64,000 nt of DNA from Mansonella perstans (GCA_037074765.1 JBAMDO010000007.1:186001-250000); one strand, 5' to 3'. Positions 12,601 to 25,130 are shown, counted from the first letter of the stretch. A program made the numbers and translations. The notes: a model not told the origin generated them from the sequence alone.

Positions 12601-15600
12601 GATGGGCAATGGTCCGACTGGTCTGAAATTTCTTGTGAATCATGTAACTGCGCTGACATAGTTGGCAGCATAGGTATTTCCACAAGTACCAGGAGCTGCA
12701 ACAACCCCTCACCCGCAAATGGCGGTGCAGAATGCGTTGGTGCAACACTGCGTGCAGTTATATGCAACCACCAATGCACTTGGTCGAGCAAGTCGGTTGA
12801 TAAGGTAAATTCGTAAGATGATGAAAGTTGTGAAGAATAGATGGATATAGTAAACAATTCATTGCATGGAAGAAGATGCATATGTATGTAACTTTCTTTT
12901 CCTTCTAATACGGCTCTATAGTCGTGAACTTTTTTTAGGACAAGCCTAATGCGGATGCTCTTGACTTGATACTTCTTTTGCAGCATATTAAAGAACGCTG
13001 TATGCAGCAGAAAAGGTTAAAAAATGATTCAGATTTAACTGGAGGTGGCACTCAACTGACTCGTTACCCTCAACGTGCATGCAAGGTTTCTATTCAATGC
13101 AACTTAACAATTTAATACGCCTAATTTTGTTTCGAAAGGATCACAGTAAGATTTTTTTCCGGCAGCACAGATTTGGAATTAGTAAGTAATACATAATGGT
13201 TGAACTTTAAACGAAATTTATTGTTAACAATTAAAATTGACATCGAGATGTATCAGATTTGAGGATTTACGGTGTTAAAATGTATTTCTAAACAAAAGAT
13301 TGTGCGGCGGCATTGAAATATTAAACAAATATTTAGGTCAATAGTTTCAATGACAGAGTGAAGGGAAAATTATTTATTTATTCTATTGAAAATTATGTCA
13401 AATAGAATTAAATCAGTCTTAGCTGTCGAAGTTTGTTTGCCAATTCAGGTCTTTTGCGATGTGATAAGTCGATACGGATCACAACGAAACTATCGCTTCT
13501 TTGGTGATCTTCTTCCAGACGGCGCTCCGTGTGGCACCAATAAATACTGTTTAGATGGCGAATGTCTTGTTAGTTTTCCAAAATATTTATTGCAGACAAG
13601 ATGATAAGATATGAAAATCACTTCGAAGATTCGTTTTATTTGCAGCCGTTGTCTTGTGATGGTACTGCATTAATCACACGTGATGTATCATGTTCTGGCA
13701 TCAGTACACGATGCTCTCAAGAAACCTTTGCAATTAATACAGTGTCAAATATTGCTGGAGCTCAATGGTCATCCTGGTCAATATGGTCATACTGCTCACA
13801 AACATGCGGTACAGGCTATAGACAACGGTAATTTTATTCAAAAACAAATTACTTTCGTAAGTCTCGTTTTAAGTAAATTTTTCTTCATCATGTTTAACGC
13901 GACGAAACTTTTATATGGATTCAGCAACTTTTCAAAAACCAAATTTTAAATTTTTTAATGAGATTTTCATTAATATTAGACAGCAATTTTTCGAAATGTT
14001 GAAGATCAATTTTAAAATTATGTAGGGGAAGAGATTATATTTTTGATGAATTTTTTTCACAATATCGAAAAAAATGCTGCGCTAACATGTTAGTAAACAT
14101 CCATCAGTTTTAATCTTTATATTTTTTTAGTAATCTTAAGGCTATTTAATTTATGGAATTCTGGCAACAGTTCCTAAAGTCATCGACGTTGTTCTCCGTT
14201 ATAAGTACTTGTTAAATTTTCATGCGACATAAGTGATAACAACGTCAAAGAAGATGAAGTTTTCAGTACTTCTGGTGCTATATATTGAAGATTACAGAGT
14301 CCGATCATGCAGCAGTGGAAAAAATGGGTGCTCTGGTGCATCATCTGAGAAAAGTCAATGCATTTTATCAGTCTGCGGTTCCAATACGATGCGAAATCAG
14401 GACAGTAGCTGGAGTGAATGGACTTCTTGGAATCAGTGCTCCGTTTCATGTGGAATTGGATCACAAGCACGGTATCGGCGATGCTCTAGTTCGTCGCATA
14501 ATTTATTTTCCTTCTCATGTCCAGGTAAAAAGTTTCTTTTCTTTGAAATTGTGGTATCGTCGAGATATGGCATAACTACTGTTTATATATCCAGGAAGTT
14601 AACACTTCGTAGAACGTTAGTTCATGTAGAATGAATGTATTGTAGATACCGTTGCTGTCAAAACTACACTAATTTGGAAAATGATTCAGAGAATTCGATG
14701 GAAACACGACAGTGCAATATGGGTACATGCAGCTTAAGTACAATTGGTTTATGGGGTAGCTGGACCGATTGGTCTCAGTGTTCGGTTAGTTGTGGACCGG
14801 GAATACGAAGTCGAAATCGTTACTGCACCAAAGTAAGTATTCAATAGCAAAACTAAAATCAGATCAAAAATACAAAGCATTTCCATTACCGGGTGTTTTT
14901 TTAATGAATTTCAAAAGTTAGTTAATAGTTTACTAGTAGAATAACTTTTAAAGTTGAACGATAATCATGTTTAAATGCAATGTCTTCAGGTTTGAATGAA
15001 CTTTGTCATTGAATTGAAACATATAATTTATTAATCATTTAATGAAATGGGTATGTAATGAAATGGGAAGCCTGATCACAATGCTCGTTGATTTGCTCAA
15101 TAACAGGAACCATGCGACGGCTCGGGACAATCGAGAATGTCATGTAATTTGGGTCCTTGTGAAATTAGCGCTCGATGGTTGCAATGGGAAGCGTGGTCAC
15201 AATGCTCTTTGACATGTGGAAAAGGTGTACGTACCAGAAAGAGGTAATTTGGGAGGTACAGGTTGATTATAGTGTTGCACTATAAACAAGTTGATGAATA
15301 AAATTTAGTTAACAAATAATGAACACTGTTTATAAAATGATATATGAAATAAATTTTTGCAGGTTGAATTAGTTAATTTATAAAGAGAGCTTTCAATTTT
15401 AAGCTTGCATTACTTTGTTAGTTTTAAACGATGATTGCGAATGTTCTTAGAAAGTGTTCAGCCACAAACGGCTGTTTCGGAAGCAACCTGGAACGGCAAA
15501 TTTGCAATGAAGATCCATGTACGGCGATCGGAACTGCTATAGTTGGTCAGTGGTCCGGATGGTCTGATTGGAGTACCTGTAACACGACTTGCGGCAGAGG

Positions 15601-16855
15601 TTTTAAAAGGCGTACTCGGTTGTGTCACAGTGGGATATGCAATGGTCCATCCAAAGATTCAATGCCATGCATTGTCAAACATTGCAAGTCATTTTCATCA
15701 GGAACCACTGCTTCTTGGGGAGGTAATACTCTTCCACTGATACCATCATTTTGTCAAGAGTCTTATATAGTAACACTGCAATACCGCTTAGAATCATAGT
15801 TACAAGAACTGTACCGGCTACTAATTATCCCTTCAATCCTATCGGCCAAACTAATGCAAACTTTGCAAAACAAGTTTCGCCGCTTTTGGCTATTCAACAA
15901 CGGTTTCTTATCGAGAATTGCTGAATATGATCCTATGTTTTACAAATTCTTTTGTAGTAGGCTCTATTTTTCGTTAGATTTCTTCTCCTTCCCAAAAACA
16001 CTGTCCGTATTTTTCAGATATTTCCAACTTTTAATCTTCTTTGAGTTCATCTGTTACTTTTAATGCTGCTTAGGCATGACTCATAACCTCTATAAACATA
16101 ACGTGGCACCTTTCATTTATTTTCAGTTTTATATTATGAGAAGTGATAAAGAAAGTTGATTTCGAGTACACATAAGAATTTGTGTAATAGTACAGGGTCA
16201 CGGGGCCAGCGGAGTTGAAGCAGTTCCATCAGTGCGATGGATTAGTTTAGCATGTCTGAAACTCATATTTGTCTTTGGGAATGAAGTAAAGGAAGAGCCA
16301 ATTTTGAAAGGTCCATGTCATCTCTCGTAAATATAAATATGAATGGCAGCAAAATACAGTATAAGTATATTAATTAAAAGCTTTTAATATCCTGTACTGT
16401 TTTATGGTTTGTATTACTAGGTTCATCTTAATTTTGATAGTATCTTGTAGTGAAAAAGTAGGTGAGAGTGAGTAGTACCAGCTATCAATGGCGATAATTC
16501 GTTAAAAAAAATTATCAGCAGTGACATAAACAACGGATATATCATTTAGTAAAACGAAATTTATGCAATCCTAGTATGATATTTACGCCAAAATTTCAAT
16601 TTAATTAATGTTTAGAAGCAGATGTAAAGCCGATTCATTTAGATACTAGCACCTGGTGGAATAGGGAAGTTGAGTCTATTCTAAGATATTGAAATCAGAA
16701 CTAAATAAGAGTTTTTAGGTTGGGGTTATTGGTCGCCATGTTCTGAAACATGCTCTAAGGGTGTCCGAAAACGGGTACGCAAATGTTATGGCGCAGATGG
16801 ACAGTGTTTTGGAAATGAATATGAGCGAGAAATATGCAATGTACGACAATGCTGA
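3627..16855 (+). CDS. ADAMTS-type secreted metalloprotease with seven TSP1 repeats
   Basis: Twenty exons, in phase, about 1036 aa: 3627-3698, 5384-5462, 5982-6247, 7075-7165, 7242-7408, 8641-8835, 9349-9467, 9618-9764, 9837-9965, 10106-10238, 12133-12315, 12595-12804, 12984-13085, 13449-13568, 13646-13827, 14298-14524, 14690-14832, 15107-15243, 15451-15722, 16719-16855. Exon 1 encodes a signal-peptide-like stretch (FFLLSFYC) and is the least certain. A propeptide with a cysteine-switch candidate QFCGLGS follows. The reprolysin domain starts at [10 protein letters not shown]. Its zinc site HELGHSVGMRHD is split by an intron, and a Met-turn IMSSS follows. Next come a disintegrin-like part, the first TSP1 (WSDW), a Cys-rich domain, then six TSP1 units ending at the stop. 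In the family, such enzymes cleave extracellular matrix. Architecture and length recall C. elegans ADT-1/ADT-2 rather than GON-1 (no GON domain). No furin RxKR site is visible before the catalytic domain. Confidence 0.9.
15063..15095 (+). repeat. Vestigial copy of a TSP1 exon segment inside an intron
   Basis: These 33 bases closely resemble the coding segment 15184-15216 in the exon immediately downstream, which encodes the start of a TSP1 repeat ([11 protein letters not shown]). Both share ATGGGAAGC and TCACAATGCTC in the same order with a few substitutions. The intronic copy lies about a dozen bases before the acceptor at 15106. It looks like the relic of a local duplication of the repeat. 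Confidence 0.65.
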
Positions 16856-17471
16856 TGATAAATTGATGCATGTTCTGATAGCAGCATCATCTTGCGAACA
16901 TGTGACTTGCTTGACATTCTATGCATGCACGTTTATTTGAATTGTTCGTTATTTTTCTTAAATAACTGTTTAATTCAGATGTAAATTTAATTTAGTTGCC
17001 ATTTTATGGAATGAGACTGCTTGATAACAGTACTGTAAATAACTGAAGAGGAAATTCAGATTTGCTTTAGATTGATTGGATTTTTGTTATTGATTCAGAA
17101 AATCCTCTAAGTGCTTTCATTAACTTGTTTTTTTTATTAATTTCAAAACAAAGAAAAGGGAAATCCGTTTTCTGATTGATGTTTGCTGAGCCAATGCCTT
17201 TCTTCATGATACTTCACTTCTCCGTTCGGAGCACCATGTATTCTCTTCTTCCCATTTATTTATTACGCGCTTTCCTTTTTATTAAACAATTGTTCTTGAG
17301 GTGGCGAGTGTATGTTCGCTATATTTTTGTCAGGACAACTTATATTTGCTTGTTCAATCGACATGAAGATTTGTAATAATTCATTCAAATCTTGTATTTA
17401 ATTCTTTCGATTTGGAAATTTGATAACTTATATTTTAACAATTTTCCTCTACCTGTTACTGAAAACGTTAT

Positions 17472-17560
17472 TTTGCTATTCATTAGCTATTCATTAGGAC
17501 TCCTGAAAAATTTGCTATTCATTAGGACTTTTTGCTATTCATTAGGACTCCTGAAAAATT
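17472..17560. repeat. Short tandem repeat
   Basis: The word TTGCTATTCATTAG recurs, usually followed by GACTCCTGAAAAATT or a truncated version of it. About three to four imperfect copies are visible. No coding role is apparent. Confidence 0.8.
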
Positions 17561-17852
17561 CGTCCTCTTAAAACACTAAGAGATCTTGTGTTATGTAAGA
17601 CACTCCATCAATCTCTTTCATTCTTGTAGTAGTAGTGAGTGAAAACGGTAGAATATCTACAGTATGGTATTGATTATAACAGTTATGATGAGGGTGATGA
17701 CAGTGATGAGAAGTGCGCAATGATGACAGTAATAAAGTCGCAATAACCAATGACAGTGTCGATACGGTAGATGGACGGTTGTTCATTTTTCAACTGGCTT
17801 TGACGTTACTTCCACCATTAGGAGCAGTAATACGATAATTCAGGAATGTTAC

Positions 17853-17896
17853 TTCAATATATAAATTCATCATTATGATAGAATTTATATATTGAA
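17853..17896. repeat. Perfect 16-bp inverted repeat (hairpin)
   Basis: Left arm 17853-17868 (TTCAATATATAAATTC) is the exact reverse complement of right arm 17881-17896, with a 12-base spacer. The arms are AT-rich and nothing around them is coding. It could be the trace of a small inverted-repeat element or a chance cruciform. Confidence 0.85.
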
Positions 17897-20172
17897 AAAA
17901 AGCTTAAAAAAGTGCGAGAAAACATTTCCTAACTGCAACTTCTTCGTATCATTCATGTGGCTTATCATTTCAAGTTTGAAATATCGTTTCTGATCATTCA
18001 CCTAATTATTAAGGGTATCTCAGTGTTTCTTGTATATCTTTTCCTATTTACCATTTATCAGCAAATTTCCTTTCTTTTTCCATCATTTAATGTATCAGTC
18101 AACAAAAAGAAGGAATGAAATGGAACGAGCCGAAGTTTTTTTCATAATTTTTTTTTTAAAAGAAAAAAACTGCTGGATTTTAGTAAAATGATGAAATTTT
18201 CCAAAAATTGTTAAACAGAAACAATTTTATATCGCTCTCCTCATTTTTCATGAAATATTTGCATCTGTCTAATGCTTCGCATCGATCTCTTTAAATGAAT
18301 AATTCGGTAGATTGAAAAGTGAAGGTAGAGGAGCACATACGGATTGCTTAAATATCATTAAGCAAAGTTGGTTTAGATGTGTATTACAATTGCGATTTTA
18401 ACTTAATTTTGCAAACATTAAATCTGCATGGAGAAATATGCATAGCTGGAGTTCTCAGATGTTGACCGTTCAATTCACTGGGGAAATGAAGCCCTTGTAT
18501 TCCAGTGTCTTGTTTCTGCTATTTTATCACTTCCACCTCATTCATTATTACTTCATCATGATCTGCTACCACCATTAGTTGTTTGTTCATTGTATTACTG
18601 ATGGTGATTGCTCATAATTGCACATTTTCCTGCGGAAAAATTCTTCTGTTCCATCTTTTTCATTGCATTTTCTTTTTTTATTATTTGTGGTGATTGTTAC
18701 GTTATGTCATGTACCGCTGACTATTTCAAGTATAAACTGTTGGATGGGGAGAAATGAATAATTATGTATTTTAATTAAATTGTCTGTGGGAAAACTAGTG
18801 AAAACATAAGCGTAAGCTCCTGATATGCAATCATATTTAATCATCACGATGAAATGACCAGTAGTAAAAAAGTGCGACTGCGAAAAGCATGAGATTAGAA
18901 CTCTAGATGATTTCAGTTTTTCCAAGTACATGAATAGATGAGTTAGATTTTATAGAAGAGCAAAGTTATACTTAAACAGCAAGAAGTCAAAGCTTTTTCT
19001 GTTACTCTCTTTTTCTAATGAGTTGAAAACTGTGTAAAATTAAGCTCGACAGAATTTCTACTAAATGTCATGCAGATTTCTGGAATTTTCCTTTGATAAA
19101 TGATTTAACTAAGATAATATTATAAATGAGTGGTAATCAAGTAGCAAAGTAAAAAATGACGAAGTGATTGCGTCTTTGCAATAAGTCTCGTTCATTAGTT
19201 GTCATTAAGAAAACGATCATTTCAATTTCAATCATCTGCATTACGATTCAGTTCAAGCCCAATGAAATGGATACATTTGACTGGCAGACTAAAAGCAAGT
19301 GATTTTTCATACCTAGGAATTTAATCATCGAATTGTATGAAAGTTTTTTTGCCTGATGTTGAGAATGCTATGCACGTCCAGTAAGCTAATTTACATGCAA
19401 ATTCTTGTGTGTAAATCTTACATCAGCCGTTTTATACTTAACTCATATCCATCATATAAAAGTTTATCCTTCCTATTAGTTTTTCTACAAGTTCGAAGTC
19501 CGACAATTTTCGGATCTCCAGATCAATCTTTAACTCATGGTCTGGAAGGTTTTGGTCTTGTCATGGATTAGACAATACATTGAAGCTTTCAACCTATTAA
19601 CTGTCTCTAAATTTACTTGTCAGGAGTATAAAGCAACGTCTGCGGTATGTGATAAACAATTTTTCAGGAGATATAAAGGTCATTTCTGTCTCAAACGTCA
19701 CGGCGCCGTCTAGCAAGCACAAAACTCGCTTGAAGAAATGAGCAAATATACAACTAAATTGAGAAACATTCAGGTACGAATGTACTGTTGCAGTTGGACA
19801 CATTTTTTTTGCACAGGTCGCTAATCACGTTCTCCAGATCCAATCATTTTCATTTCATGGATTCAATTTCTTCACAATTGTAGCTTTGCAGCAGCCTTCT
19901 CAATATTCTACAAATACTTGAAGATTCGAAAATTTAGTAAAGGACAATTTAAAATGGACCTAAACATTATATGCAAACTTCTGATTTGTCAAGTGATTAA
20001 AGATTTTTGAAAAATGAATATCGGAATAGGCAATGTAAGTTATTCTCTTTACTGGTACCTCCACAAAGATAAAAGGAGATTATTCACCACATAAATAAGC
20101 TGTACATCATACGGAAGCAAAAGGTTACTAGGTATTTATATCCATTAATATCCTAAGTTCAGAAACCTGAAC

Positions 20173-22955
20173 ATGCAGATCATCATCGTCTTGCTGCATC
20201 TACTGTCTTCTTCCTTGAAGCATAATGGTGTAAGCCTCATAACGCTTAGAAAACTAGTGGTACAAAATTCTTAAACTATTTAAAGTTAAGAAAATCTCTC
20301 TACCCACTAAAAAAGTCTTAAATGTCCAAATAAACAAATGCACGAAAGTACAATGACAAAATGGTACTCAAGTAAATTTTCCTTCGCTTCAATTTTCATT
20401 TACTAACTTTTTAAATACAGTGTAGTACATGTAATCCTGTCGGTTTCTGTACAGAAAGCATTATTGTATTACATTTTATGAAAATATCAGCAATTAGAAA
20501 ACGAATACAAAACTTTTCGCAATATTGAAAATTAAATAAAAAAATATACAACATTGAAAATTAATATTAAGAATAGGTAAGCTGCAACTTTGATGAATTA
20601 TTAAGGGGTAATAAGCCATTCCGAGCAACAGCAATCCATGCTTCTTGACAATGCAATTCCCCGTAGTGCAGAGCACTCCATCCATGGCGCAATATGTTCG
20701 AAGAATTGTCCAAAAATTTTTCCAACTTTTCCTATTTTGTAAATCGGATGAAGTGTATGGTATTGTCCACTATACTTGAAATCCTATTAAAATAAATATA
20801 ACAGTTTTTTAGTTTCAAGTTCTTTAACTTCAGCTTTGGATTGAGTTTTTCCTCTCAAGTTTTGACTTTCGAAATTAAGTCTGCACGATATGCTGGTATA
20901 TCAGTTCTTGAATAGATTTGCATGTTCCGGCACTTATGACGCGATACTTCTGCTCTACTAATTGCTAATAGGAAAGAGTGAAGCTAGGATAAAAACGACT
21001 TGACGACAGGTATGCCACTGAGAAGAGGACCTCAGTTGCTGAAATAATTCGCCTGTGCGTCTGTTTTCTATAATTTTTAATCCACTTGCTTATTTCAGTG
21101 ACTTTTAATCATCTACTTTTTTTGAATTATTCATAATGAATTTGTGTACAGTCTCTCTGAGAAAGTGCTTGAATTATTTTTTCTAGTTACGACACTTGCT
21201 AATACTAAGAACAATACAGAAAGCACTGATTTGTTTACTTGCTTATTTCGGACTATAAGATTCTGTATGCTAAAATAAGAAATTTATCTATCTTTGGATT
21301 GATGACGGATTTTGCTCGAGTTCCCCAACCATATGTTATATCGCAATCACTTTCATCGGTCTCTTTCGTGAGAGCTGGCCAACCTTAAATGAAAAATTTC
21401 ATACATCAAGGTTACTTAGAACAAAGATAAAAAATGTAGAGGTACTACAGCTACTACATTCGGTTAAAAATTTTGGCATAAAAACTAGAATAAACTAATA
21501 CAGCGATTAAATGAATCCTAAAAATTTTCGAATTAATCTTTGCATGACGATTTCCAGTGAAAAAAACTGGTCCAAAAGGAGGTCTCACTTTGTGAAATTA
21601 ATCCTGCAGTAAACGCGGCTCCGACGGCTCCGAGAAACTTATTCAGGTCCGCTTGACTTTTTAATGCGAGTATGAGAGTTTTGTTGACTGTAAAATTCCG
21701 CATTGAGAATTTTGAAGTTTTGTTGAATATGCGTTTTTGCAAGGAAGTAATTCTTGATGAAAGGAAAAAGTTAGATGACCGAACTCCCGAATTGGCCCAG
21801 TTGATACTCTATTTACAGGTACTGCTATGTGAAGTTTCAAAAACTTACCTTGATTTCAAAACTTTCTGTAATAACATTAGTCTTTCTCTAAAGTGAAACT
21901 GAGCGGTAGCATTCATTTGATATGCTGTTGTTACCCTGTAAAGTTTTGCCAATTACATTTTTTATAATATATACAAATATACATAAAACATACATTCTTT
22001 CAGTCTGCAGTTTTTTAGAATTAATAGCTGAAGAAATTTTGTTGAAAGAAAGGTATTTATATAAGGGAGGACATTTATTTTAACGATTACGGATTTGTTG
22101 CGTAATAACCGTAAAAGTTACGTAGCATTTGCACTTTTCAAACATGAGAGACATTTGTTTTTTGAATTTATTCCTCCATAAGCCCCAAATATTTCTTGCC
22201 CTTGCTGATTTAGTAATAAATTTAGGGCATACAGGAATTTATCAAAAATGCAAAGGATACAGGAGGCATGAAATTCAAATTTTTTTAGTAAAAACAACTG
22301 TTTTCCTATTTATTTGTTATTGCAGTATAAGCCTATTAAATTTTCGATCCTTTGAAGCTGAAAACCAATACGGGATGAGCTCGACTTGATTTTTCCCCAT
22401 AGATTTACCCTTCTTACAACGGCCAGTATCTTGGATACGCAAGAACAAATCAATTAGTAGTTGACTTCTGAAATAAACTGTATCACAGACTAAATATATA
22501 CATAGGTACACAATTATTCTAGTCGTAACAAACTTCTCGCTGGTGTAATGGGAAAAGGAGAGAAAATGGTCACTTTTCTCGAGTCCCCGATTTCTCGAAC
22601 CCACAGGCAGTAGAGGAAGGAGCGGCAATGTTATCGCTGGCCATTTTGCTACGTTATCATTACTTTTAATGCAGGCACTTTTTTTTTCTTGTCAGTTGCG
22701 AATATTTAATACTGCGAAGTATTGCAGATGCACTGTCCTCTTGGTGCAAAGATAGTCAGAAATCAACCAAAAAAATGCCAAATTATACGAGATTTTAATG
22801 TTGCTGGGATGATTTGTAAGTATTTTGAAAGAATTTGCATAGCAAAAGTATCAAATGGAAACGAATCCGGTAAAGAAAAACTTGGTATAATTTTAATTGT
22901 TGTGAATTGTATAAGTATTATTGTATGCCTAATTACTTTTATAAAGATTAACTGA
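20173..22955 (+). CDS. Tentative small cysteine-rich single-pass membrane protein
   Basis: Three exons are proposed, all joined in phase 0: 20173-20229, 20421-20465 and 22728-22955, giving about 109 aa. Exon 1 follows an acceptor-like CTAAGTTCAG, suggesting trans-splicing, and encodes a signal peptide starting MQIIIVLLHLLSSS. Exon 2 adds CSTCNPVGFC. Exon 3 starts after TATTGCAG, carries CPLGAKIVRNQPKKC and two further cysteines, and ends with a hydrophobic segment (IILIVVNCISIIVC) just before the stop. The layout is that of a type I membrane protein with a Cys-patterned ectodomain. The CPLG...C spacing faintly recalls lustrin or EB-type cysteine modules, but no family is recognised. The donor of exon 2 is ambiguous, and the long second intron contains unrelated repeat sequence. 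The third exon is the best supported part. Confidence 0.4.
21674..21937 (+). repeat. Left copy (segment X) of an inverted duplication
   Basis: This segment matches the reverse complement of 25471-25747 along almost its whole length with scattered substitutions and small indels. In the forward frame it reads an exon-like stretch (FCKEVILDERKKLDD) ending at an acceptable donor after TTACAG. The other copy has a stop inside the same stretch. It may be the relic of a duplicated gene or an unclassified repeat family. Confidence 0.8.
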
Positions 22956-23710
22956 TGTTTTTAAATAAAAATTGATATTGACATTAAATGCAATTAACTT
23001 ACTCAATATTTCTTTTAAAGATTGCCGGCATCATTTAAATCCTTTCAATATTTAATAAATCTGTAATATGAAAAACAAGACAGAACAGTATAGTTTATTT
23101 TAACCTTTTAAACTATGTTAGATAGAGATAATCCACTGATAATCGACCAAATATCTATAAAACATCTCTAAAACGAAGTAATTAAAAGATTGATTTTATT
23201 TAGCAAATAAACAAATATATTCTCTGGATAATTTGGTAAATAAATAATTTCTGTCAATAATTTAACAACCGATGTAGTTTGTTACGCCAGATCTGGTTCG
23301 CAACATCCTACAATATACACTAACAGTGCGATCCGTGTCGCCGCCACCTCCATATGTTATGCTTCCGTAGATTAGAAGGAAAGCGCGGACGCTGTCCCAA
23401 ACGCAAAAATTTTGCTGTTAGCTGTGACCACACGGACCAGCCGGATCGAGAAGTGCAATGGTCATTTTTTAGCAGTGACAGCAAGATATCACTAATAAAA
23501 GCGCAACTTTTTTGATGTGAAAAAAATGGACGGATGCCAGCCAATAATAATAAATGTCGAGAAAGTTTTTTGTTACGTGGCACAGTCGAATCTCAAACTT
23601 GAGTAATTAAACCGTTGTGTTCAATTGAGCTGCGTTGAATTGTGTTCGCACCTCAAACTTGGGTAATTAAACCTTTTATTAGAATAACTGGATAACGCGA
23701 GAATTAGGTA

Positions 23711-24060
23711 ACAATTATATACAACGCGTGTTTAATGGTAACATTAATATATAATAAAAGTGGTAATGATGAAGAGAAGCGAACCAGTAGCCGTGGATGC
23801 GAACAAATCCCAAAATCCCAAAAATGGTCTTTTTGGGATGACTGAGAGTACAATTATATACAACGCGTATTTAATGGTAACATTAATATATAATAAAAGT
23901 GGTAATGATGAAAAGAGAACCAGCAGCCGTTGATGTGAACAAATCCCAAAATCCCAAAAATGGTCTTTTTGGGATGATTGAGAGTACAATTATATACAAC
24001 GCGTATTTAATGGTAACATTAATATATAATAAAAGTGGTAATGATGAAAAGAGATCCAGT
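23711..24060. repeat. Tandem array with a period of about 136-139 bp
   Basis: Units begin at 23711, 23850 and 23986 with ACAATTATATACAACGCG and run through a segment rich in AAATCCCAAAA and TTTTTGGGATGA. The third unit breaks off where the gag frame begins. A fourth copy starts at 24555 in the other LTR-like block. The array looks like an internal expansion of part of one LTR. The CCCAAAA and TTTTGGG words within each unit can pair with each other. Confidence 0.85.
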
Positions 24061-24438
24061 AGCCGTTGAGGTGAATAAATACCAACAGTCAGTGATGACC
24101 TTCGCATATCTTTCTTCCTCTTCCATCTTCTTCAGCGGCGACGAAACTGTCTGGATAAATTCCAACCATTTTTCATCGGTCGATTCGATCATGCCAATGT
24201 ATAACTCGAGTAGTTTGATATTTTGGTTGAGGATTCTTCTTCTCGCCTCGCATTGTATGGAGAGCTCGTTGTTTGGTAGCTGCTCGTCGAGAGGCGTTAA
24301 GTCCAATCCTTTGGTTTCCTCGATGAATCGTCCCAACTTCTGTAGTACCGGTTCTATGTTCACAATAAAGTTGCTCGACATGGTTCCCGGCTCGTGGCAC
24401 CGAAAAATATTGTCGGGAAAATTTTTGTAACGTGGCAT
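24060..24438 (-). pseudogene. Gag N-terminal fragment of a BEL/Pao-like retroelement
   Basis: An open minus-strand frame of about 125 codons starts MPRYKNFPDN and continues through MSSNFIVNIEPVLQKL, a Leu-Asp-Leu-rich part and a helical stretch (ARRRILNQNIKLLELY). It has the highly charged helical character seen at the gag start of nematode Pao/BEL elements. It then runs into the tandem LTR repeat at about 24060 and is therefore truncated. The assignment rests on general resemblance and on the LTR context, not on a database match. Confidence 0.55.
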
Positions 24439-25075
24439 AGTCGAATCTCAAACTTGAGTGTTAAACCGTTGCGTTGAGTTGAGCTGCGTTGACACCTCAA
24501 ACTTGGGTAATTAAACCTTTTATTAGAATAATTGGATAACGCGAGAATTAGGTAACAATTATATACAACGCGTATTTAATGGTAACATTAATATATAATA
24601 AAAGTGGTAATGATGAAGAGAAGAGAACCAGTAGCCGTTGATGTGAATAAATCCCAAAAATAGTGGTCATCCCAAAAATAGATAGTGGTCTTTTTGGGAT
24701 GATTGAGAGTTTATATACTGAGTATTGTAGGCGGAGAAAAGCTAGTATTAATGAGCTGAGTTACAAGAAACTAAAGATCACAAAAAACGAAATCCTTTGT
24801 AAAGATAAGCTTGATTGAGAAGGTACAATATATTGCATGTAAGCATAATCATCAAACAAAGGATTTCGGCACAGTTACAGAATGGCTTTGTTTAATAAGA
24901 TATTAGTTGCAGCTGCCTCTTTGTTAGTTTATGGTAGGAAAGAGTTTGACAGCTTATAATTGGATGTGAGGTCAGACTACAACAAAGAGACAGGAGATTA
25001 ATTAGACAGCTCATAAAAGACATTAATACAATCAGATTTAAACCTACTGGAATTTTCGCGTTATGAATTTCGCGA

Positions 25076-25130
25076 CAGTATCGACCAATCAATTATTATT
25101 CTTGATGAAGTTGTCGGCTAAAGTTGTGTT
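25076..25130 (+). repeat. Segment Y of the inverted duplication, plus copy
   Basis: Starting at GTATCGACCAATC, this segment resembles the reverse complement of about 25366-25437 with roughly ten differences. In the forward frame it reads DSIDQSIIILDEVVG. Segments X and Y are adjacent in the minus copy but lie 3.1 kb apart here, so the plus copy appears to have been split by inserted sequence. Confidence 0.7.

Larger units (their letters stand above)
16856..20172. other. Region without a convincing gene
   Basis: About 3.3 kb between the ADAMTS stop and the tentative gene at 20173. It holds a short tandem repeat near 17.5 kb and a perfect hairpin near 17.87 kb. A 72-codon reverse-strand frame at 17568-17786 has a signal-peptide-like start and a His-rich middle, but no second exon or homologue is recognised. 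Confidence 0.45.
23320..24720 (-). mobile_element. Decayed LTR retroelement, BEL/Pao-like
   Basis: Two related blocks, about 23570-23850 and 24425-24710, share the same order of words: CTCAAACTTGAG, then CTCAAACTTGGGTAATTAAA, then a segment starting ACAATTATATACAACGCGT. They behave like direct long terminal repeats of an element read on the minus strand. After each block, in minus orientation, an open frame begins with MPR followed by a lysine-rich start (at 24438 and 23583), as expected if gag starts right behind the LTR. No integrase or reverse transcriptase is visible here, so this is a partial, rearranged copy. A separate BEL/Pao relic lies at 53.9-55.7 kb. Confidence 0.65.

Noticed and set aside
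12492..12986. 164-codon reverse-strand open frame
   Set aside because: It is antisense to the ADAMTS TSP1 exon at 12595-12804, which has domain support and matching splice phases.
24035..24430. Forward frame of 131 codons
   Set aside because: It is the shadow of the gag-like minus-strand frame, which has LTR context and a typical charged helical composition.
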